Source of the DNA: CAJWLW01 sp963580095
GTDB taxonomy: Bacteria > Verrucomicrobiota > Lentisphaeria > JABSQK01 > CAJWLW01
Length of the DNA: 16,408 bases
Assembly: GCA_963580095.1 (NCBI GenBank)
Contig: CAUZJQ010000076.1
Location: forward strand, 1 to 16,408
Reading direction: 5' to 3'
A model generated the notes under the pieces. The model had not been told where the DNA came from, did no database searches, and saw nothing but the letters and a program-made list of their open reading frames with translations. The position numbers and the translations under genes were made by a program. Positions 1 to 6,929 of the stretch are shown here, piece by piece. The stretch's first letter is position 1; each line of letters begins with the position of its first letter.

Positions 1-713
1 TCACCTTCGTTGGTAATCCACTCATCGATCGTCCTGCTGGAGACAGAGCCGTCGGAGAACATAAAGTTACCGGTATCGCGATGTCGGGGGGCCCAATTGT
101 TCCACGGATCTCCGCTACCGCCGCCTATGGGCCAATATTCAGGAGTGTAAATCAAGTCTGAATAACTCTCGCTCATGATAAACGTGCCGAACTCCACAAA
201 TTCCAGCGATCGGGATCTGCAGAGCGGGTTTGTCGGGTTTGCCGGCTCCCAAGACGTTGAGCCGAACACGGTCCAGACATTTGGTCCATAAGATGTATCG
301 TCATCACTATTTCTGCCGGGACAAGTCAGGCCAGTTTTCGAAAAAGGGGTCGGCGGGTTGTAACCCAAATAATCGCCCATGACGAATGCGTCATGCCACC
401 GCATGCCCGCCCCGCCTAAATTAATATGGTAATTCGGCAACGCGCCCTTGTCGTCGTTATACAGGAATAAGCCCAGGTATATCTGCTTCAGGTTATTCGT
501 GCAGGTGGCCTTCTGAGCGGCTTCTTTTGCCTGGTTCAGCGCGGGCAAAAGCATCGCCGCCAGGATTGCGATGATGGCAATCACAACAAGCAATTCGATC
601 AATGTGAATCGTGATGAGCGGGACATTGGTTCATGATCCAGGCGTTGCCGAGGGGCACTGCCGTGCAGGAACAAGGTAGGGCAGGGCGGTTTCTGCACGG
701 AATATAGATTCAT
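1..713 (-). CDS. Prepilin-like (pseudopilin) H-X9-DG protein, 3' end outside window
   Basis: This frame is open from ATG 713 to the left edge (237 codons, no stop), so it is partial. The signature helix FTLIELLVVIAIIAIL is followed by AAMLLPAL and TNNLKQIYLGLFLYN. Near the edge is APRHRDTGNFMFSDG, an H-X9-DG motif. In the family, prepilin peptidase cleaves before the Phe and the helix anchors a mostly extracytoplasmic globular domain; the protein's role in Lentisphaerota is unknown. The residue before Phe is Arg, not the usual Gly. The start is uncertain: ATG 713 has an AGAAG-like ribosome site but gives a leader of about 35 residues, while ATG 626 gives a typical 6-residue leader without a clear ribosome site. 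It lies 34 bp downstream of the dehydrogenase on the same strand and may be cotranscribed. It aligns closely with the pseudopilin at 12382-13071, for example LIYTPEYW versus AIYTPTYG. Confidence 0.88.
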   Translation of the reverse strand, partial: MNLYSVQKPPCPTLFLHGSAPRQRLDHEPMSRSSRFTLIELLVVIAIIAILAAMLLPALNQAKEAAQKATCTNNLKQIYLGLFLYNDDKGALPNYHINLGGAGMRWHDAFVMGDYLGYNPPTPFSKTGLTCPGRNSDDDTSYGPNVWTVFGSTSWEPANPTNPLCRSRSLEFVEFGTFIMSESYSDLIYTPEYWPIGGGSGDPWNNWAPRHRDTGNFMFSDGSVSSRTIDEWITNEG

Positions 714-747
714 TACTTCTTCTGGCAAGAGCACAGTTTATTGCGTC

Positions 748-1548
748 TCAGTCATTGTCGAGTTGCCGGCTGGCAAACGACTCGCGGTTGCCGAACATTT
801 TGCCGTAGTTCTGGCCGGATATTTGCCCGCCGTCGGCGATGATGCCCTGGCCGGTGATGAACGCTGCCTTTTCCGAGGCCAGAAAACAGATGATGTTTGC
901 CATGTCGTCGGGGGTGCCGAAGCGATTGAGCGGGATTAGCCTGCGGTAATTCTCGACGAACACCTCGTCTGCAAGCAAATCGCCATGCACCGGTGTGTCG
1001 ATAAAACCCGGTATCAAGGCGTTTACGCGGATGTCGTCACCGCCCAATTCCACCGCCATTGTACGGGTCAAGGCGAGCAGGCCGGCTTTGGCAGCGTCAT
1101 AGGTCACCGCTCGCGGGCTGCTCGACAGCGCGTTGCGTGATGACACGTTGACGATCGCCGCGCCTTCAACCGTTTTCATCGCGGGCACAAAATCGCGAAT
1201 CAAAGCCGATGCACTGACCAGGTTTATGTTCAATGACCGAAGCCACATGTCATCGGTCGTGTCGACAATGTCGGCGTACAGGCAGATGCCGGCATTGTTG
1301 ACCAGTACCCGGGGCGGGCCGAGTTCGTTGATCATGCGATCGGCAAGTGCCGGCAATTGATCTGTTTCAACCAGATCGCAAACGTATGTCTCGATGTCGT
1401 CTCCTGGTTGAATTTGTTTCAGATTCTCCAGACCCGCTTGCGAGCGATCGAGCGCCGCGACACGGTGGCCCTCGTCCAGAAACCGCAGCGCTGTTGCCCG
1501 ACCGATGCCGCTGGCGGCGCCGGTTATGATGGCGAGAGGTTTATTCAT
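748..1548 (-). CDS. SDR family NAD(H)-type oxidoreductase
   Basis: A classical short-chain dehydrogenase of 266 residues. The nucleotide-binding motif TGAASGIG is at residues 9-16 and NNAG at 84-87. The catalytic tetrad is complete: N109, S137, Y150, K154 (YDAAK). Asp34 at the end of strand beta-2 (ALDRS) points to NAD(H) rather than NADP(H). The likely reaction is oxidation or reduction of a hydroxyl on a small molecule, plausibly a sugar or sugar acid given the glycosidases nearby; the substrate cannot be read from sequence. The frame extends upstream to a TTG at 1590, but ATG 1548 has an AAGGGA ribosome site eight bases ahead and puts the Rossmann motif at the usual distance. The 3' end is followed after 34 bp by a pseudopilin gene. 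Two palindromes flank a -10-like box upstream, so it may be repressor-controlled. No signal peptide: cytoplasmic. Confidence 0.93.
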   Translation of the reverse strand: MNKPLAIITGAASGIGRATALRFLDEGHRVAALDRSQAGLENLKQIQPGDDIETYVCDLVETDQLPALADRMINELGPPRVLVNNAGICLYADIVDTTDDMWLRSLNINLVSASALIRDFVPAMKTVEGAAIVNVSSRNALSSSPRAVTYDAAKAGLLALTRTMAVELGGDDIRVNALIPGFIDTPVHGDLLADEVFVENYRRLIPLNRFGTPDDMANIICFLASEKAAFITGQGIIADGGQISGQNYGKMFGNRESFASRQLDND

Positions 1549-1582
1549 CGTTGGATTCCCTTGGCTCACTGATTCATTAATG

Positions 1583-1598
1583 TTCGCCAAAAGGCGAA
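1583..1598. promoter_or_regulatory. Perfect palindrome TTCGCC-AAAA-GGCGAA, candidate operator
   Basis: A 16-bp perfect inverted repeat with 6-bp arms, 35 bp ahead of the dehydrogenase start. It lies just downstream (minus-strand sense) of a -10-like TATGAT at 1616-1611. That position, near the expected transcription start, fits a repressor site; the -35 region is poor. It could also form a short RNA hairpin in the 5' leader. Confidence 0.4.
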
Positions 1599-1616
1599 GT
1601 CCTAACGATTATCATA

Positions 1617-1625
1617 TTCGGCGAA
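1617..1625. promoter_or_regulatory. Odd-centre palindrome TTCG-G-CGAA, second candidate operator half
   Basis: A 9-bp palindrome that shares the GGCGAA half with the 1583-1598 site. It sits immediately upstream (minus-strand sense) of the TATGAT box at 1616-1611, so the two related palindromes bracket this putative -10. Such bracketing is common for autoregulated or substrate-induced sugar operons, but no cognate regulator gene is in the window. Confidence 0.3.
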
Positions 1626-1992
1626 AATACAAGAGTAGTCTTTGCCATTATCCAGGGCGTTCAAGCGGCAAATATGCACCGGTCAACTGGTTGAAAAGGA
1701 GGCGGATCCGACTCACCCTGTCGATTGTGATTTGCTCGATTACAAGGGTAGCTTAAAGCACTAACGCAACCTGATCCACGTCAATTCTCGGTTGGATGCG
1801 GCAGGCAGGAGAATGACCGATGCAGTTAACGGTTTCAACCCTCACAATCGATGGGCAGCGGACGATCGATAGCGATCTGTATCCGCATGTCTTCGAGTGC
1901 AAGACGCAGGCTTTTGCCGCCCTCCGCGCGGGACACCGTGCAGCCGCGACAGGTGCAGAAAAACCGCGGGACCGGCTTAGTGGCTGCAGTGC

Positions 1993-2013
1993 CTATAAGG
2001 TGCATTCTTATAG
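1993..2013. repeat. Inverted repeat CTATAAG-N7-CTTATAG
   Basis: Perfect 7-bp arms (1993-1999 and 2007-2013) around a 7-nt loop. It is AT-rich in a GC-rich setting and has no following T tract, so it is not a convincing terminator. It could be a protein-binding site or a leftover of an earlier element. Confidence 0.35.
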
Positions 2014-2043
2014 CGCTTCCAGAATTTGCTGTTCGTGTTAGTG

Positions 2044-2067
2044 TACGTCTACGTCTACGCCTACGTT
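2044..2067. repeat. Hexamer tandem repeat, four copies of TACGYY
   Basis: Four consecutive hexamers, TACGTC TACGTC TACGCC TACGTT, the last two each with one change. A short microsatellite in non-coding sequence, probably from replication slippage; no function is apparent. Confidence 0.6.
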
Positions 2068-2117
2068 AGTTTGCGCCCGGGTGCAGATCGAATCAGAATG
2101 GTTGCAAAGGTCTCGAG

Positions 2118-2292
2118 ATGAACACTGACATCGGTGTTACGGCTATCTATTTTCCGCCTGGCGCACGTCGCCATTTACATGGACAGGGAGATGTGTTATC
2201 GGGAGTTGGCGCACGTGGTCACCGATCCGTTCGAACTGAAGGCCGGCACTCGGCTCGACGGTCCGCTGTTTCCGGAGATTCCGAATGAATAA
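2118..2292 (+). pseudogene. Possible decayed or frameshifted reading frame ending on the M81 start
   Basis: The frame ending at TAA 2290-2292 reads MDREMCYRELAHVV then TDPFELKAGTRLDGPLFPE, which looks like real protein with balanced composition. It is open back only to a TGA at 2119. An ATG at 2118 opens another frame (MNTDIGVTAIYFPPGA) that would join the first by a single +1 shift near 2163. Read together they give about 57 residues. The stop overlaps the ATG of the M81 gene (ATGAATAA), an operon-like arrangement. I do not recognise the family. Alternatives are a small intact ORF from ATG 2179 (37 residues) or chance. A promoter-like pair also lies inside the segment, so non-coding leader is equally possible. 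Confidence 0.3.
2125..2153 (+). promoter_or_regulatory. Candidate sigma-70-type promoter for M81/aminotransferase operon
   Basis: CTGACA (2125-2130, five of six matches to TTGACA), a 17-bp spacer, then TATTTT (2148-2153, four of six matches to TATAAT). Transcription would start near 2160, leaving a leader of about 125 nt before the M81 start. This is a sequence match only, and it overlaps the possible decayed reading frame. Confidence 0.3.
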
Positions 2293-3811
2293 ACTGCGAA
2301 TCGGGATCGGCCGGTTCTGGCACGAGTCGAACAGCTTCTCCGGGGTGGTAACGAACCCGGCGAAGTTTCGTGACTCATCGATGGGCAGCGGGATTGCGGT
2401 TGGCGCGGCGGTTTCCGATTACAAGGATCGTCACGATGAAGTAAGCGGGTTCATAGACGTCCTTGGCGGCCGTGATGACATAGAACTGGCTCCGCTGATC
2501 AGCGCCGGAACGTTGCCGTCCGGACCCGTGACGGACGAGGCAGTCAGCGAGCTCGAAAAGAGCTTGCGTGACCAACTGCGCGCCGCCGGCCCGCTCGACG
2601 GTGTCTGCCTGGCGTTGCATGGTGCGATGAGCGGCGAGTCGATTCCGGACCTCGACGGTTATTTCCTGCAAGTCGTGCGCCAGGTGGTCGGGCCGGATAT
2701 CCCGATCGTCTCGCCACTGGACTGTCACGCCATCGTGACACAGCAGATGATCGCACTGACGACGGCGCTGATTGCCTACCGCACACATCCGCACACCGAC
2801 TTGTTCGAGACCGGGCAACGTGCGGCGGACATTCTGCTGCGAACGCTGCGAAAGGAGATTCAACCTGTTGTCAGCCATCAGAAGATCCCGATGCTGTTCG
2901 TCGATGCCGGGACCGATGTCGATCCGCTGCGGTCGATCTTCGACGAATTCAGTGCCTGGGATGAGCTTGACGGTGTGATTGGCTGTTCGCTGTGCCCGTC
3001 CTTTCCCTATCAGGACAATGTTGAACAGGGTTGGTCCGCCCTGGCAGTCACCGATGACGACCCGGAGCTGGCAGATCGTCTGGCCCGCCGGCTGGCGGAA
3101 ATCGTTTGGGCCGGGCGCCATGAGCTGCTGCCCGTGCCGATGCTTTCGATCGAGGCAGCGGTCGAGCAGGCAGTGGCAGTGCCGGGTTGCCCGGTTGTCA
3201 TTACCGACTCCGCCGACAACGTCGGGGGTGGCACATCGGGCGATACGACGACGCTGTTGCAAGGCCTGCTGTCGACGCGGCAGACGGTTGACGGCTTGAT
3301 CCTCACCCACCTGCCGGACGCGGACGCGGTCGCGGAGCTTGCGGACGCGAAGCCGGGCGAGTCGGTTACGGTTGCGGTCGGCGGCAAGTGTGACACCCAT
3401 TTCGGGGCGCCGATCGTCGTCACCGGCGAACTGCTGTGCGTTGCCAGCGGTCCGATCACCAACGACGGCAAGTTCGGTCCCGACGCAATGATCGAGACCG
3501 GCAAGATCCTTTGCCTGGGTATCGACAATGTCCGCCTGGTCCTGACCGAAGGCGTAATCATGGGGCCACAGCCGTCCCTGTTTCGTAAGGTCGGTATCGA
3601 GCCGTTTGAGGCGAAGATCGTCGCGCTCAAATCCGGCACCGGCTACAAGGTGACCTACGGGCAGGTGGCGGCGGCGGTGCTGCGGGCGGATTGTCCCGGC
3701 GCCATGTCGTACAATATCGAGAACTTTGATTTCAAATGTGTCTTGCGGCCGATTTTTCCACTGGATCGCGAGATGCAATGGCGGCCATACGTAAAGGGAG
3801 GTAATGCATGA
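2285..3811 (+). CDS. M81 family metallopeptidase (MlrC/DUF1485-type metallohydrolase)
   Basis: A full-length family member of 508 residues with no signal peptide, so cytoplasmic. The N-terminal MlrC domain (about 1-290) shows H13-E14 (FWHESNSF), LHGAM at 111-115, D146-x-H148 (PLDCHA) and H168/H170 (YRTHPHTD). The DxH...H spacing matches the zinc site of the family. The C-terminal MlrC domain carries the hallmark ADNVGGGTSGDTT at 310-322. The founding member, MlrC, hydrolyses linear microcystin-derived peptides, but most relatives have unknown amide or peptide substrates. The GGAG ribosome site seven bases before ATG 2285 supports the start. The stop overlaps the aminotransferase start by ATGA, so the two products are probably made in step and may act on the same compound. 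A role in splitting an N-linked substituent of a catabolised sugar is inference only. Confidence 0.92.
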   Translation: MNKLRIGIGRFWHESNSFSGVVTNPAKFRDSSMGSGIAVGAAVSDYKDRHDEVSGFIDVLGGRDDIELAPLISAGTLPSGPVTDEAVSELEKSLRDQLRAAGPLDGVCLALHGAMSGESIPDLDGYFLQVVRQVVGPDIPIVSPLDCHAIVTQQMIALTTALIAYRTHPHTDLFETGQRAADILLRTLRKEIQPVVSHQKIPMLFVDAGTDVDPLRSIFDEFSAWDELDGVIGCSLCPSFPYQDNVEQGWSALAVTDDDPELADRLARRLAEIVWAGRHELLPVPMLSIEAAVEQAVAVPGCPVVITDSADNVGGGTSGDTTTLLQGLLSTRQTVDGLILTHLPDADAVAELADAKPGESVTVAVGGKCDTHFGAPIVVTGELLCVASGPITNDGKFGPDAMIETGKILCLGIDNVRLVLTEGVIMGPQPSLFRKVGIEPFEAKIVALKSGTGYKVTYGQVAAAVLRADCPGAMSYNIENFDFKCVLRPIFPLDREMQWRPYVKGGNA

Positions 3812-5106
3812 TCAATCCAATTCTTACAACGGACATTGGTGAACTCAACGGTGACGAGATCTTCAGCCATCTGCCGCCGACACGGGTTGGCGATGCCGAC
3901 CGCGGCTATATGAACGAAGTGCTGGATGCCGGCTTCGGCAATTGGGAATCCGCGGACCTGCAAGGACGCTTCGAGGCGGCGTTTGCCGAAAAGTTCGGGG
4001 TGCCGTATGCGGTCACCCACAACTCCGGCTCCGGCACCATGCTGTCCGCCCTGCTGGCTGCCGGTGTCGGCCCGGGCGACGAGGTGATCGTACCGACGTT
4101 TACCATGCCTGCCAGTACGTTTGTCACGATCCAGTGCGGGGCTGTGCCGGTGTTGGTTGACAGCGACCCGAGAACGTTCAATTTGGATATAGCTGACGTC
4201 GAGCGGAAGATAACGGAATTCACCAAGGCGATCATTCCCGTCTGCCTGATGGGATTGCCGGTCGATTTCGATCCGCTCATGGCGCTGGCGCGCCGACACG
4301 ATCTCATTGTGATCGAGGACGACGCCCAGTGTTTCCTGTCGCTGTACAAGGGGCGGCTCGTCGGTACTATCGGCGATGCTGCGAGCTTCAGTTTGCAGGG
4401 GTCGAAGCATATGACCAGCGGCGGTGATGGCGGCATGGTTATCGCCAGTGATGAAGCGTACGCGACCGGCATTCGCAAGGGGAGTATCCACGGTTTCCGG
4501 ACGCTGACGGCGAAGCCGGGTTCGACGTCGATTCCCCGGGACGAACGGCAGGACTGGAGTTTCGAGCGCTTCGACAAGCTGGGCTACAACTTTCGCATGT
4601 CTGCGGTGCAGGCTGCACTGGGCATGGCGCAGCTCGAGCGGCTCGACTACCTGGTTGGGGCTCGCCGATACATCGCGGGTCGTTACGAATCCGTAATCCG
4701 TGAAGAGAAATGCGAATGGTTGGTACGGCCGCACGTGCCGGAGGATATGACCCATTCGTATTACATCTACGCCTGTGTCCTCGATGAAGACGCACTCGGT
4801 GTCGAGTGGCGGGAATTTCGCCGAACCTATGTCGAGAAGGGCGGGGACGGCTTGTACGGCAGCGCACTGCCGGCACATCTCGAGCCGTTGCTGCGCACCA
4901 TGTCGTTCTACGGCTCCCCGGAACGGGCGCCCCACTTCGATCCGCGCTACAAGGGTGAAGTGAAAGGATATGATCCGGCCGACTACCCCAACGTCGAATC
5001 GTTCCGCAAACGGCTGTGCCAGTTCAAGACCAGCATGCAGACACTGGAGAAAGTAGAAAAGGAAGTGGACGCATTGCGTGCCACGATCCGCCACTACAAC
5101 GGATGA
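3808..5106 (+). CDS. DegT/DnrJ/EryC1/StrS family PLP-dependent aminotransferase
   Basis: 432 residues, fold-type I PLP enzyme. The substrate-phosphate region HNSGSGTMLSALLAAGVGPG starts at 71, and GDEVIVPTFT follows. IEDDAQ at 169-174 supplies the pyridine-nitrogen Asp (D171) and ring-stacking region. K200 in SLQGSKHMTSGGDGG is the expected Schiff-base lysine; the usual GEGG reads GDGG here. The family moves amino groups between glutamate or glutamine and keto-sugars or keto-cyclitols. It is longer than the usual 360-400 residues, with the extra sequence mostly C-terminal (around 330-410). A strong GGGAGG site (3796-3801) precedes ATG 3808, which overlaps the M81 stop by four bases. No nucleotide-sugar biosynthesis genes are nearby, so a catabolic or cyclitol-type role is as likely as antigen biosynthesis. 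Convergent with the GH140-like gene. Confidence 0.92.
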   Translation: MINPILTTDIGELNGDEIFSHLPPTRVGDADRGYMNEVLDAGFGNWESADLQGRFEAAFAEKFGVPYAVTHNSGSGTMLSALLAAGVGPGDEVIVPTFTMPASTFVTIQCGAVPVLVDSDPRTFNLDIADVERKITEFTKAIIPVCLMGLPVDFDPLMALARRHDLIVIEDDAQCFLSLYKGRLVGTIGDAASFSLQGSKHMTSGGDGGMVIASDEAYATGIRKGSIHGFRTLTAKPGSTSIPRDERQDWSFERFDKLGYNFRMSAVQAALGMAQLERLDYLVGARRYIAGRYESVIREEKCEWLVRPHVPEDMTHSYYIYACVLDEDALGVEWREFRRTYVEKGGDGLYGSALPAHLEPLLRTMSFYGSPERAPHFDPRYKGEVKGYDPADYPNVESFRKRLCQFKTSMQTLEKVEKEVDALRATIRHYNG

Positions 5107-5145
5107 ATCCGCTCAGAACTGGTTGTCGAACTTGAGAGTCTCGGT

Positions 5146-5180
5146 CGCTTCATTGTTGAAGCGGCAATGAGCGCTTTGCC
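5146..5180. terminator. Tandem overlapping hairpins between convergent genes
   Basis: CGCTTCA-TTGT-TGAAGCG (5146-5163) is a perfect 7-bp stem with a tetraloop. A second stem, GGCAA...TTGCC (5163-5180), overlaps it by one base. The pair sits in the 77-bp gap between the convergent aminotransferase and GH140-like genes, where a bidirectional terminator is expected. Neither strand has a T tract, so this is a structural call only. Confidence 0.5.
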
Positions 5181-5183
5181 ACC

Positions 5184-6797
5184 TTACGAAGCGGTCTCCG
5201 TACCCGTCAGAACCAGCAGCCAGTCGTGGCATTCTCCCGGCAACGGGGGCGTCCATTCACCGGCGTCCGAAACTTCTACCGGACCGATATCGATGTCCTT
5301 GCCGGTGCACGGATCGAACCAGTACGCTGTGTATGAAACGTCCGACTCGATCGCGACGATCGCACCTGGCGTCCAGAACATCGGCATATAGACGATTCGC
5401 AACTGACGTGGAATCCCGGCGCACACGGGGCCGTAGATAACAGCATCCCCCGGCCAATCCCAGGTCCAGTCGGGCTCACACCTTATCCAGTCAGGTCGAG
5501 GTTCCAATGCCCACCATGGGAACCGACGGATGAATTGTCCGCCAAGTCCGACCTGCCGGGAACCCGGCAGGCGCGCCGCCTCCTGCCAGGGCATTTCACC
5601 CCAGCTGCGGCCATGGGGTGACCGGCCGTACGGCTCCTCGGTCGTGCTCATTTGCCAGATGCCGTTGGCGCCGTAGTTATGTCCGGCGGTGCCGCGCATG
5701 ACGGCGTGATAAAAATTGAGCCGCTGGACATTTTGCCAGGAACGCCCGAGGATGCCTTCGAAGTTCACTTCCGCCTCGATGACCGGCATGACCGGTTCGG
5801 CACCGACCGCCTCGGTGACCTGCTCGATGGAGCGCGCGACGGACCCGATGTCGCGGTGCCCCGCCTGCAGCATTTCGAAATCCATCACGCTCGGGTCTTC
5901 CACCTGTTCGCGCCCTTTCAGGGTCGGGTGAATCGAGATGAGGTTACCGTACGGATCGATACTGCGGACATAGACTATGACCTCTGTCCAGCCACGCTTT
6001 TGCAGTGCCGCATCTTCTTCCGGCGACTCGGAGAGGTAGTACGGCATGATGCCTTCGCCGCAGATGCACCACACAACCGGGTAGGCACCGTAGCGGGCCA
6101 CCAGGTAGCGCCAGTAGCGCTTCACCGCCTCGAGGCCGATCATCTTCAGATAGTACCCCCACATGCCAATGATGCACGGCATCAGCCCCGCCTCCGCGAG
6201 GTAGGCGAACTTCAAGTCGGCGTGATCGTAATACGACGGGTTGACCCGCTCGAAATTCTCCGTGAACGGCAAGCCCGCTTCGTTGCGGCCGCGTGGATCC
6301 CCGACACCCATGTCGGGGAGAGGGCCGGCAACGATCTGGATAACGTTGAAACCTTTGGCGACGCGGTCGTCTACGAGTTCCTTGAAGCCGTCGGGCCAGT
6401 CCAGACGCTTTGTCAGCCCCATCAACCAGGAATCGCCAGTCCAGAAAAATGGTGTGCCGTCAGTGTGTTCGAAGTGTCGGCGATCATCCGCGAGGCGCAA
6501 TCTGCCGTGGCGCAACAAGGCGTTGTCGCCGTCGTAAGGGTCTACCGTGAACGAGCCGGTTTGCCCGTGCAGACCGTCATCGGTATCGACGTTTGCCGCC
6601 GTCGTATAGGCGTAGTTGCCGGGGGGATCGCCGGCGATCCGTACTTTCCAGACATTGCCGCCGGCCCAGAACGCCGGGACGCGAAGTTGCTCGCCGCCGG
6701 GTGTCGTGACCAGCGCCTCGAGCTCGATGTCGTTGTACGGATCGTCATACGAGATATCGCTCGTAAAGGCAATCTCGACTATCTGGTTTTGCGGCAT
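5184..6797 (-). CDS. DUF5060/DUF4038 domain glycoside hydrolase (GH140-like)
   Basis: Numbering is from ATG 6845. An N-terminal Ig-like DUF5060 domain (about 20-105; IVEIAFTSD, GDPPGNYAYTT) leads into a DUF4038 TIM barrel (about 112-430; FEHTDGTPFFWTGDSW, GFNVIQIVAG). A C-terminal beta domain (about 435-550) resembles the putative collagen-binding module of the group. E264 in CGEG and E357/E359 in VIEAEVNFEG are candidate acid/base and nucleophile residues. Characterised GH140 enzymes release apiose from rhamnogalacturonan II; other DUF4038 proteins are unassigned. No signal peptide: cytoplasmic. ATG 6797 is chosen because GGAGG lies five bases ahead and the domain begins directly after. ATG 6845 (GAGAAG site) would add 16 residues with AT-rich codons unlike the rest. 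Convergent to the aminotransferase and divergent from the GH95 gene, with a 132-bp shared upstream region. Confidence 0.88.
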   Translation of the reverse strand: MPQNQIVEIAFTSDISYDDPYNDIELEALVTTPGGEQLRVPAFWAGGNVWKVRIAGDPPGNYAYTTAANVDTDDGLHGQTGSFTVDPYDGDNALLRHGRLRLADDRRHFEHTDGTPFFWTGDSWLMGLTKRLDWPDGFKELVDDRVAKGFNVIQIVAGPLPDMGVGDPRGRNEAGLPFTENFERVNPSYYDHADLKFAYLAEAGLMPCIIGMWGYYLKMIGLEAVKRYWRYLVARYGAYPVVWCICGEGIMPYYLSESPEEDAALQKRGWTEVIVYVRSIDPYGNLISIHPTLKGREQVEDPSVMDFEMLQAGHRDIGSVARSIEQVTEAVGAEPVMPVIEAEVNFEGILGRSWQNVQRLNFYHAVMRGTAGHNYGANGIWQMSTTEEPYGRSPHGRSWGEMPWQEAARLPGSRQVGLGGQFIRRFPWWALEPRPDWIRCEPDWTWDWPGDAVIYGPVCAGIPRQLRIVYMPMFWTPGAIVAIESDVSYTAYWFDPCTGKDIDIGPVEVSDAGEWTPPLPGECHDWLLVLTGTETAS

Positions 6798-6929
6798 ATC
6801 GGCCTCCATGAATCGGTCTGATGATTTCAGTAATTCAGCAGACATTACAACTTCTCAGGTCAACCAGCAATACAAATCTGCGATCCGTGGTACTGTACGA
6901 CCAATCGAAGTTCAACAGGTCTTTTCTCG
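6798..6929. promoter_or_regulatory. Shared divergent upstream region of GH140-like and GH95 genes
   Basis: This 132-bp region separates the two divergent glycosidase genes and must contain both promoters. It is more AT-rich than its flanks. It includes an odd-centre palindrome GTAC-T-GTAC (6890-6898) and a short repeat CTGA-N5-TCAG (6818-6830). No strong -35/-10 pair is visible on either strand. Divergent placement suggests joint control of the two enzymes. Confidence 0.35.

Larger units (their letters stand above)
1599..2117. other. Gene-poor stretch between dehydrogenase and M81 gene
   Basis: No intact gene is seen here. It should hold the divergent promoters of the dehydrogenase (minus) and the M81 gene (plus). 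A possible decayed reading frame begins at ATG 1820, after an AGGAG ribosome-like site at 1807-1811. Its first 25 residues include TIDSDLYPHVFE, loosely like the 'lYGHFiE' opening of GH51-type arabinofuranosidases. The rest of that frame reads as low-quality sequence and stops at 2041. A hairpin and a hexamer repeat follow and are listed separately. Confidence 0.4.

Noticed and set aside
1685..1756. Possible small gene after the AAAGGAGG sequence at 1695-1702
   Set aside because: No ATG or GTG start at a sensible distance gives more than about 10 codons before the stop at 1756; no protein character.
2375..5094. Long antisense ORFs (467 and 479 codons, minus strand) opposite the M81 and aminotransferase genes
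   Set aside because: They lie wholly opposite well-supported genes, are rich in Arg/His/Gln shadow sequence, show no domain motif, and are explained by high-G+C third positions.
5652..6821. 389-codon plus-strand ORF opposite the GH140-like gene
   Set aside because: Shadow frame of a gene with intact domain motifs; its translation has no recognisable features.
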